Source: Bacillota bacterium
GTDB taxonomy: Bacteria; Bacillota_I; Bacilli_A; Acholeplasmatales; Acholeplasmataceae
Assembly (NCBI GenBank): GCA_030830185.1
Contig: JAURNN010000046.1
Span: 1-18,886, forward strand
DNA: 18,886 bases
Reading direction: 5' to 3'
This document shows, one piece after another, positions 8,601 through 13,937 of this stretch. The position numbers and the translations under genes were made by a program. Position 1 is the first letter of the stretch, and each line of letters begins with the position of its first letter. Below the pieces are notes generated by a model. The model had not been told where the DNA came from. It did not search any database and saw only the letters and a program-made list of their open reading frames with translations.

Positions 8601-10116
8601 CTTTTGATTCAATAAAATCAATATCAAAGGTTGCATTGTGTGCAACCATCATAGCCCCTTTACTAAATGCTAAAAACGAAGTTAGTGCTTCTTTGATTTC
8701 TGGTTGCCCTTGAACCATTTCATCGGTGATACCTGTGAGTGTTGTCGTAAATTCTGAAAGTGATCTTTTTGGATCAATAAATTGTTGATACGTTTCTGTA
8801 ATACTTCCATTTTTAACTTTAACAGCAGCAATTTCTATGATCTCATCATGAGTAACACTTAATCCAGTGGACTCAATATCAAAAACAACGTATGTTAATG
8901 ATTTCATGTCTGTATTTTCAATTTTTGTTTGTATAACTTTAAATTGATTCGCATCAACACTTGATAATTCTGTTCCAAAAATTGGTTTAATGCCTGCTTT
9001 TCTTGCTGCAGTATCTAAATCAGGAAAGCCATAGACACCGTCATGATCAGTAATTGCAATCGCTTTATGACCCCATGATTTTGCTTGTTTGACGTAATCA
9101 TGAATACTTGTGATACCATCCAAATTACTCATGGTTGAATGCGTATGAAATTCGATGCGTTTGTGTTTTGCGTCATCTTCACGTGTTTTATTTTTTCGAT
9201 CTAAGAAAAGCATTTTTTTAGACATGATGTTGATATCTCTATCAAAACTATCATATTGGAAATAACCTGTCACTTGAAGATAATGGCCTTCTTTGATGGA
9301 TAATGCAAATGTTTCATCTTTAGGATTAGATACAAAACTTTTTACTTTAATCGCGTCTTCTTCATCTGCAATAATCATTGTAAGAAGTTTTGTCTTTGTA
9401 AGTGATTTGAGCTCTACTTTTCTAACTTGGCCTTCAATGATACAATCCGTTTGACCATGTTCATTACGGTACTGATCAAATCGATATTGATCCATTGGAA
9501 TTTCTGAGATTTTAATTGCTTCAGGTGAATGTTTTACAGTGAATTTATTACTATCTACTTCGGGAATGTCTTTTTTGTATTGAATTTTTTTATCATTGAT
9601 AACATCAAGTTGTTTTTTCTCATTTTCAATGACAGCACTAGCCTTAGGTAATGCCTTTTTGATTTCTAGTTCAAGCTGATGATTTAAGCCATACGTTAAA
9701 AACATTGTCTCTAATTGCTTAAAATGTTGCTTAATGTATGAAGATTCTTCATCGACATAAAAGGTAATTGTTTGATTTTCAATTTGAAATTCAAAATGCT
9801 TTAATGCACCTGCACTTGGTTTTTGTTTTTGATATTCATGAATAATTGTTTGAATATATTTTCTAAGTAAAGGTTCTTCTATCTCGTAATGATGATAAAA
9901 ATTTACATCGATACGTGAAATCACACTGACTTTAAAATATACTTGAAGATACGATTCAAAAGACATTAAGTGATGGATATCAACAGGTGATAACACATCG
10001 ATATAAAAATGCCATGTTTTATTTTTTGAATCCACTTCAACTTTTTGTAGCTCTAATAAAGGAAGTACATTGGGTGGTAAATCAATTTGCGTTTTAAAAA
10101 CATTAAACTTTTCCAA
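5680..10116 (-). CDS. polC: DNA polymerase III alpha subunit, PolC type
   Basis: 1478-residue Gram-positive replicative polymerase with built-in proofreading. The order is an N-terminal region (1-200), an OB-fold (about 220-305), the first part of a PHP domain (HTHS 324-327, DHDG 357-360), and an inserted 3'-5' exonuclease (DIES 413-416, HNATFDID 493-500, HRAEDDAR 553-560). The rest of PHP and the polymerase core follow. Catalytic aspartates Asp986 and Asp988 lie in PDIDLNFSGEYQ, with Asp1111 in LKLDILGHDD. The start is TTG at 10116, supported by AGGAGG (10125-10130) with 8-base spacing. It overlaps the end of the DUF1189-like gene by 14 bases. One oddity is in the zinc-binding insert, where the first half reads Cys912-KKG-His916 in place of the usual CxxC while the second half keeps Cys957 and Cys960. 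Confidence 0.97.
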   Translation of the reverse strand: MEKFNVFKTQIDLPPNVLPLLELQKVEVDSKNKTWHFYIDVLSPVDIHHLMSFESYLQVYFKVSVISRIDVNFYHHYEIEEPLLRKYIQTIIHEYQKQKPSAGALKHFEFQIENQTITFYVDEESSYIKQHFKQLETMFLTYGLNHQLELEIKKALPKASAVIENEKKQLDVINDKKIQYKKDIPEVDSNKFTVKHSPEAIKISEIPMDQYRFDQYRNEHGQTDCIIEGQVRKVELKSLTKTKLLTMIIADEEDAIKVKSFVSNPKDETFALSIKEGHYLQVTGYFQYDSFDRDINIMSKKMLFLDRKNKTREDDAKHKRIEFHTHSTMSNLDGITSIHDYVKQAKSWGHKAIAITDHDGVYGFPDLDTAARKAGIKPIFGTELSSVDANQFKVIQTKIENTDMKSLTYVVFDIESTGLSVTHDEIIEIAAVKVKNGSITETYQQFIDPKRSLSEFTTTLTGITDEMVQGQPEIKEALTSFLAFSKGAMMVAHNATFDIDFIESKATMYDLAISYIGFMDTLMLARLHYEDELKSFNLKAVAKHFKIKQEAHHRAEDDARVTAEIWLAMMQQFSKKGYLTTQDYLKMNETDMYYKYMIPFHVNILVQQQKGLKNLYKIVSHALTSFYHKGARTSKQVIEMYREGLLIGSGCYKGEVFETALNKSPHALEKVMSFYDYVEVQPPEAYLHLIDQIGEGGKEIIQVTIKKIVDTATKLSIPVIATGDVHYLNPEDHMYRDIYISTPQVGGGIHDLKRYDVKPKLHFRTTDDMLLAFSFLGVDAERVVVEETNKLNDRIDIIQLFPSGLIAIQDDAFSQKINIPSIENEVKRLVDLQKTRQYGDKPHPLVEKRIERELKNIIENQFASIYYMSHLLVKNSLDEGYLVGSRGSVGSSLVATLLNITEVNPLKPHYRCKKGHFTAFKLTEEEYQQHGFAEFEKDFQDLFEHVYAGFDLPDALCPVCQEKLLKDGHDIPFETFLGFNGDKIPDIDLNFSGEYQSKAHDYVKMLVGDSQAYRAGTIQTIAEKNAYGYVKGYLEDHHLEKRPAQIERMAKNIEGVKRSTGQHPGGIIVVPEGYDIYDVTPIQYPANNTDNDWFTTHYDYHAFESNLLKLDILGHDDPTMIKFLMDHVQKYPDKYPFDDAKDIPLDDKEVMKMFHGTEIIGVSKADLMSEIASFAIPEFNTQFTRQMLSDIKPKTFAGLVKVSGLSHGTDVWLKNAQDLVRGSTSYGGIDIDQIIGCRDDIMVQLIEFGLEPLKAFEIMEFVRKGKPSKDPQAWLSYESEMRLAGVPEWYIWSCQQIKYMFPKAHATAYVIMALRIAWFKVHDPLLFYSAYFSKRVDKFDYEKMLAGPLALKNGIKELLAKNYLTANEQSTLTTLHVAYEMTLRGFHFKKVDINKSDSKTFVMEENGLRMPFISIDGLGDNVASGIIQTRLENPFTSKEDVKVRTRINQTVFAKMETYGAFDELIVENDEKEQGLFAL

Positions 10117-10870
10117 CGGACGCGCCTCCTTTAAATTGTTTGTAAAAACTTACATAATAAAAATAGGTGATAAGTAAACTGAAAAATTGCAGTGCTTCAA
10201 ACTGAAATAAAATCGTTAACATATTAAAAACAGCATAAGAACTTGATAAGTAAAGACCAATTTTAAATCGTTTTTTAAAATGCAATGTTGATTTAAAGAT
10301 TGAAAATGACATTAATAAAGTTAGGAAAAGAGTAATGAATATATAATCAAATAGCGCACTTAAAAATAGTGAAAAGCCATAAATAATCGAAATCATACCT
10401 ACAGATTCGATGAAATTCTCTATATACCTAGTGAATGCTGAAACGGATTGTATCGATTGATCATTAAAATCAATAAATAAATTTGAATCATAGGAGCTGA
10501 ATGCAATCTCTTGATCAGATATTTGCATGGACATACCTGATTCTAAAAACTGAATTTGAATTTGATAACTGATTGCATCGTTATTGATGAATCTGAAGAT
10601 ATCAAATGTAAAATCGATGTCCTCTTCAATCGTTAACATACCATTTTCAATGGTGTTATTTTTCAAAAACATTTCTTTTTGAACTGTCTCATAAAATTGA
10701 GAATACCTTGAATCATCAATGACACCTTGAAAACTAAGTATGAATAAACTCGGTAAAAACGTGATAAAAATTAAGAGCATCATATATAAAAAAACGACAC
10801 CTTTTGAGTCATTTATATATGTTAAAATTTGTCTTGGTTGGCGTAAAATCAATATTAAACGGTTGATCAC
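10103..10870 (-). CDS. DUF1189-like membrane protein
   Basis: 255-residue membrane protein of unknown function. One transmembrane segment lies near the N terminus (about 25-47). A presumably extracytoplasmic region follows (about 48-153, with many Ile, Asp and Ser and repeated alternating hydrophobics). Four hydrophobic helices lie at about 155-173, 174-194, 203-224 and 227-243. This one-plus-four layout, the length, and the N-terminal RQPRQILTYIND segment resemble the DUF1189 family of Firmicutes; the assignment is by pattern only. The start is GTG with GGAGAA upstream. Its last 14 bases overlap polC, and its final codons contain the polC ribosome binding site, so the two genes are co-transcribed and probably translationally coupled. 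It is divergent from mnmM. Confidence 0.6.
   Translation of the reverse strand: MINRLILILRQPRQILTYINDSKGVVFLYMMLLIFITFLPSLFILSFQGVIDDSRYSQFYETVQKEMFLKNNTIENGMLTIEEDIDFTFDIFRFINNDAISYQIQIQFLESGMSMQISDQEIAFSSYDSNLFIDFNDQSIQSVSAFTRYIENFIESVGMISIIYGFSLFLSALFDYIFITLFLTLLMSFSIFKSTLHFKKRFKIGLYLSSSYAVFNMLTILFQFEALQFFSLLITYFYYVSFYKQFKGGASVGKV
10125..10130 (-). promoter_or_regulatory. Ribosome binding site deciding the polC TTG start
   Basis: AGGAGG within an AAAGGAGG stretch lies 8 bases ahead of TTG at 10116, inside the last codons of the upstream gene. It is the best Shine-Dalgarno near the polC start, and no in-frame ATG near it is better placed. Confidence 0.75.
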
Positions 10871-10892
10871 AGCTGTTCTCCAATACCCTTAT

Positions 10893-10901
10893 ATTATAGC
10901 A
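10893..10901 (-). promoter_or_regulatory. Extended -10 promoter for the DUF1189-like gene and polC
   Basis: TGC directly followed by TATAAT on the minus strand (TATAAT 10893-10898) forms an extended -10 element. No good -35 box is visible at 16-18 bases. It lies 23 bases ahead of the GTG start. Confidence 0.6.
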
Positions 10902-10930
10902 TAAAACCCTTAATAAAATCAGAGGTGTTG

Positions 10931-10939
10931 TGATATAAT
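10931..10939 (+). promoter_or_regulatory. Extended -10 promoter for mnmM
   Basis: TGA directly followed by TATAAT (10934-10939) on the plus strand forms an extended -10 element with no clear -35 box, about 50 bases before the mnmM ATG. Confidence 0.6.
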
Positions 10940-10989
10940 TTTAAAGAAAAAACATAATACTTTTATAAAGCGATTTCAAGCGAGGCTTT

Positions 10990-11526
10990 ATGCATAAAGC
11001 ACTTTTACATCTTAATCATACACTTATCAAATCACTTATAACTGAAGATGATATTGTTGTAGATATGACATGTGGTAATGGTTTTGATACCGAATTTTTA
11101 GCACAATTTTCAAAACATGTTTATGCTTTTGATATCCAGATTGAAGCTCTACATAATACAAAATCACGGTTATCAGGATATCAAAACATCACATTCATTC
11201 ACGATTCTTTTGAACATGTTTCTAATTATATTCAAGATGTTAAGCTCTATGTCTTTAATCTTGGCTATTTACCAGGTGGAGATAAATCGGTAACAACTAA
11301 AAAAGAAATCACATTAAAGACAATTATCGAATTGCATGAAGCAATCATGAAAGGCTCTCATATCATCATCATGTCTTATGTTGCTCATGATGAAGGATTA
11401 TTAGAGTATACCTCGTTACATAATTATTTTATTGAAAAAAAGTCATATCAAATTTATGAAACAAAAGCACTTCATTATCCTCTTGCACCAGTAGTATTAT
11501 GGATACAAAAAAAAGATTCGAAATAA
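10990..11526 (+). CDS. mnmM: MnmM (YtqB), tRNA 5-aminomethyl-2-thiouridine methyltransferase
   Basis: 178-residue class I SAM-dependent methyltransferase of the YtqB/rRNA_methylase family, now known in Gram-positives as MnmM, which converts nm5s2U34 to mnm5s2U34 in tRNA anticodons. Motif I is VVDMTCGNGFD (23-33), Asp48 is the acidic residue after strand 2 (AFDIQ), and the family-specific NLGYLPGGDKSVTT begins at residue 90. A C-terminal YPLAPVVLWIQKK strand closes the fold. Length is slightly below the Bacillus protein. The ATG at 10990 is chosen because family proteins begin close to this point (ALLHLNHTLIKSLI); the Shine-Dalgarno is poor (GCGAGG, close to the start). Its TAA stop lies in the loop of the terminator hairpin. 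It is the only complete plus-strand gene here. Confidence 0.85.
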   Translation: MHKALLHLNHTLIKSLITEDDIVVDMTCGNGFDTEFLAQFSKHVYAFDIQIEALHNTKSRLSGYQNITFIHDSFEHVSNYIQDVKLYVFNLGYLPGGDKSVTTKKEITLKTIIELHEAIMKGSHIIIMSYVAHDEGLLEYTSLHNYFIEKKSYQIYETKALHYPLAPVVLWIQKKDSK

Positions 11527-11541
11527 TCGAATCTTTTTTTA
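11507..11541. terminator. Bidirectional terminator between mnmM and the exported-protein gene
   Basis: AAAGATTCGA (11512-11521) pairs with TCGAATCTTT (11527-11536) around a 5-base loop. A run of As lies on the left and a run of Ts on the right, so it serves both the plus-strand mnmM and the minus-strand gene ending at 11546. Confidence 0.85.
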
Positions 11542-11545
11542 TTCC

Positions 11546-12310
11546 TTAACGATTAAAATGATGTTTAATACGGTCATAAAGTTGAGGATTTCTTTTTTCT
11601 AACATGTCCATTCTATCTTCAAATCGATCATGTGTTCTTTGAATAAATAATCCATACAACCCTTCGACTGCGATGTTTTCATTTTCTAAATCAACTAAGA
11701 ATGCTTCTTGAATCACTGTAATATCTGCTTGAATTTCTAACTTAATAGCTTCTAGTTGATCAATATAAGTTTGTTTTGAAGCCTCATCTGCATTCCTTAA
11801 GTTACCAATGATTGATCTAACATCATCTTGATATGTTTCTTTAACTGCTTGAATTTGTGGCATATATGTTTCTTTTAACGCATCTAATGTTGCTTTGATG
11901 TCTTCATTTGCATCAATCAAAACTTGATTTAAACTTGTTAAGTAGACGTCTAAATCCTCATCACTCGAGTTTTTAATTGTTTCAACGATTGTATCAAAGT
12001 CATAGGTATCATCATAAGTTGCTACAGTGATTGCGAGAATATATTGATCAACTTCAATCTCAAGCAGTGTCGCTTGTTCTAAAATATCTTCTTTAATAGA
12101 TTCCCCTAATCCAATAAATAATAAGGGTCCACGATTTCCTCTTAATCCTCTCATTCGGTAAGTGTGATCATTATAGTCTTGATCATCTAAATCCATAGCA
12201 AGTTCCATAAATAATTCTGTTTCTCTAGCTGAAGTATTAAGTGAAAACACAGCCACTGCAAGTAAACTGATTCCTAAAACAATCATGATCGAATATATTA
12301 TTTTTTTCAT
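11546..12310 (-). CDS. Exported helical protein of unknown function, third gene of the ECF sigma unit
   Basis: 254 residues, not recognised. An N-terminal Lys-Lys pair and hydrophobic stretch (about 4-24) look like a signal peptide or membrane anchor; no cysteine is present, so it is not a lipoprotein. A short basic segment (MRGLRGNRG, about 53-61) is followed by a predicted mostly helical, highly charged region. Residues 146-167 and 179-200 are an imperfect internal repeat (KETYMPQIQAVK and KQTYIDQLEAIK) at a 33-residue period. The C terminus is rich in Arg, Asp and His. The ATG has an AAGGAGAA Shine-Dalgarno. It follows the membrane protein gene by 50 bases with no terminator between, and a strong terminator follows it. 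By position it may be a target or effector of the sigma/anti-sigma pair, for example an envelope stress protein; that is inference only. Confidence 0.75.
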   Translation of the reverse strand: MKKIIYSIMIVLGISLLAVAVFSLNTSARETELFMELAMDLDDQDYNDHTYRMRGLRGNRGPLLFIGLGESIKEDILEQATLLEIEVDQYILAITVATYDDTYDFDTIVETIKNSSDEDLDVYLTSLNQVLIDANEDIKATLDALKETYMPQIQAVKETYQDDVRSIIGNLRNADEASKQTYIDQLEAIKLEIQADITVIQEAFLVDLENENIAVEGLYGLFIQRTHDRFEDRMDMLEKRNPQLYDRIKHHFNR

Positions 12311-12360
12311 AATTTTCTCCTTTTTTTACTTTCATTTATAATACGTTTTTGATGATGTTT

Positions 12361-13359
12361 TTATTGGTTTTCATTAAAACCCATTTGATTTCTTTGAAAT
12401 TGATATTCAAAAACATCTCCATCATCTGTCATTCCTTTTACAATTAATGACATCCCTTGGTGCATCACAAAAGAAACATCATAACGACCACTTGATTGTC
12501 TTAATTCATCTGAAATGATATAAGTTACTTCTATTTTTCTTCTCACTGGTAAGTAATGAATTGTTAATTCAATGTTTTTCTCATCACGGCTATAGTGAAG
12601 TAGTAGCGTCGGTTGATTCAGATTATTTCTTAACAATTGGTAATTAAAGATAATATTTTCTTGACCTTCTTTGATAATCGAAACTACAAACATTTTTTCT
12701 AAGCCATCATAACTCACATTCAGTTGTTTTGTTTCTGTTGACGCTGAAAGATGTAAGGTATGATGCTGATTTTTAAATTCTGTATATCCTGTTAATTCTG
12801 TTTCATTAAATTTAGCTTGGAACTCAAAGACATCTTGATTAAAATTCTTATACCTTTTTTCTACTTCGATTTCAAATGATTGTTGAGGTTGATTTATTCT
12901 ATCAAATGTCACAACATATTTTTCTTTATTTGTTATGAATTCATGTCTTTGAACAATCTTATTTTGAGTTAATACTAAATTTTCTAACATTCTCATATAA
13001 GTGAGCATGTACTGAATTTCTTCATCAATATCAAGTTGATCTTGTACCGACATGGATAACGGTAAGTTTTCATCGTCATTTATTTCTAAATACGTATCAA
13101 TGAAACCAGCAGAAATTCCTAAAACTTCTTCATACTCACTAAAAGCATATATTTGAGAAGAAACTTGTTGGTAACTAAAGACACTCACACCTAAGATTAA
13201 GATGATAAATGCAGAAAATTGTAAGACAAAAGAAGGTCTTTTCTTGAAAATAATGTTTTCATATCCTTTTGAATGCGGAAGTTGATCGATGATTGCTTTT
13301 GACACATCTGGAATATGTGCTTTTTTAATATGCGTTCTAAGTTGTTTTTTTAGATTCAT
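12361..13359 (-). CDS. Single-pass membrane protein, probable anti-sigma factor
   Basis: 332 residues. A basic cytoplasmic N-terminal segment of about 43 residues (MNLKKQLRTHIKKAHIPDVSKAI) precedes one transmembrane helix (about 44-63). An extracytoplasmic part of about 270 residues follows, whose second half shows regularly spaced alternating hydrophobic strands suggesting a beta-sheet domain. No cysteines occur, so the zinc-binding anti-sigma (HxxxCxxC) motif is absent. The gene starts 23 bases before the end of the ECF sigma gene with AAGGAGG inside that gene, a coupled arrangement typical of sigma/anti-sigma pairs. The cytoplasmic head plus membrane helix plus outer domain fits an anti-sigma factor that senses an envelope signal. 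The role is inferred from context and topology; no family was recognised. Confidence 0.7.
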   Translation of the reverse strand: MNLKKQLRTHIKKAHIPDVSKAIIDQLPHSKGYENIIFKKRPSFVLQFSAFIILILGVSVFSYQQVSSQIYAFSEYEEVLGISAGFIDTYLEINDDENLPLSMSVQDQLDIDEEIQYMLTYMRMLENLVLTQNKIVQRHEFITNKEKYVVTFDRINQPQQSFEIEVEKRYKNFNQDVFEFQAKFNETELTGYTEFKNQHHTLHLSASTETKQLNVSYDGLEKMFVVSIIKEGQENIIFNYQLLRNNLNQPTLLLHYSRDEKNIELTIHYLPVRRKIEVTYIISDELRQSSGRYDVSFVMHQGMSLIVKGMTDDGDVFEYQFQRNQMGFNENQ

Positions 13360-13855
13360 GTTTCATAACCTCCTTCATTGTTTTCATTGCTTTTTGATAG
13401 CGCCATAATACGGTTCCAAGTGGCATATCAATGATGACTGAAATATCTTTAAATATCATATTTTCAATCACGTGCATGTAAACGATGTCTTTATCCTGAG
13501 CTTCCAGATGATTCAGTAACCATAAATAATCTTTATCTATTTGATGTTCATCTAGTGCATGATACACAGTGATTTCATCAAAAGTCACGGGTTGCGTTTT
13601 TCTTAAATGATCGATTGCTAAGTTTCTTGCCATCGTTGTTAAATAACTGATCACCTGCTTAGAAATATCGATATCTTGAATTTTATTTAAAAACTTCATA
13701 TAAACTTCTTGTATCAAGTCTTCAACGAGCATCGTATCTTTTATATATTTTTTTAAGCTGAAAAACACTTGTTTATATGTCAAGTGGTAAAAATCGTCAA
13801 ATTGTTCAAATTGACCTTTTTGAAAGGATAAAATGTAGGTTTCAATTGTTGGCAT
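13337..13855 (-). CDS. ECF-family RNA polymerase sigma factor
   Basis: 172-residue protein with only sigma regions 2 and 4, the size and layout of extracytoplasmic-function sigma factors. Region 2 covers about residues 18-88: DDFYHLTYKQVFF, VEDLIQEVYMKFL, then SYLTTMARNLAIDHLRK for -10 recognition. Region 4 covers about 108-165: QDKDIVYMHVIENMIFKDIS, then a helix-turn-helix with MPLGTVLWRYQKAMKTMKE. The turn reads TVLWRYQKA where most family members have TVKSRLxRA, so its -35 specificity may be unusual. The ATG has AAGGAA 7 bases upstream, itself lying in a small inverted repeat. The gene follows the leuS terminator and leads a unit with the membrane protein and exported protein. ECF sigma factors are uncommon in Mollicutes. 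Confidence 0.88.
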   Translation of the reverse strand: MPTIETYILSFQKGQFEQFDDFYHLTYKQVFFSLKKYIKDTMLVEDLIQEVYMKFLNKIQDIDISKQVISYLTTMARNLAIDHLRKTQPVTFDEITVYHALDEHQIDKDYLWLLNHLEAQDKDIVYMHVIENMIFKDISVIIDMPLGTVLWRYQKAMKTMKEVMKHESKKTT

Positions 13856-13868
13856 GTAAGTTCCTTAC
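13856..13868 (-). repeat. Inverted repeat enclosing the sigma-factor ribosome binding site
   Basis: GTAAG-GAA-CTTAC is a perfect 13-base inverted repeat directly before the ATG of the ECF sigma gene, with the AAGGA Shine-Dalgarno inside it. In RNA it could form a small, weak hairpin covering the ribosome binding site; as DNA it could be a protein site. Confidence 0.5.
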
Positions 13869-13904
13869 ATATATATTACGTCAAAAAGTAGGTATTTATT
13901 GGTA

Positions 13905-13937
13905 AAAATAAAAAAATAGACACAAAGTGTCTATTTT
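13905..13937 (-). terminator. leuS terminator
   Basis: On the minus strand AAAATAGACAC pairs with GTGTCTATTTT around a 3-base loop (13913-13937), followed by more Ts. The leuS stop codon lies within the 5' arm. The hairpin separates leuS from the ECF sigma unit. Confidence 0.88.

Noticed and set aside
12365..12380. A GGTTTT/AAAACC hairpin at the end of the membrane-protein gene.
   Set aside because: On the coding strand it is followed by As, not Ts, so it is unlikely to stop transcription before the exported-protein gene.
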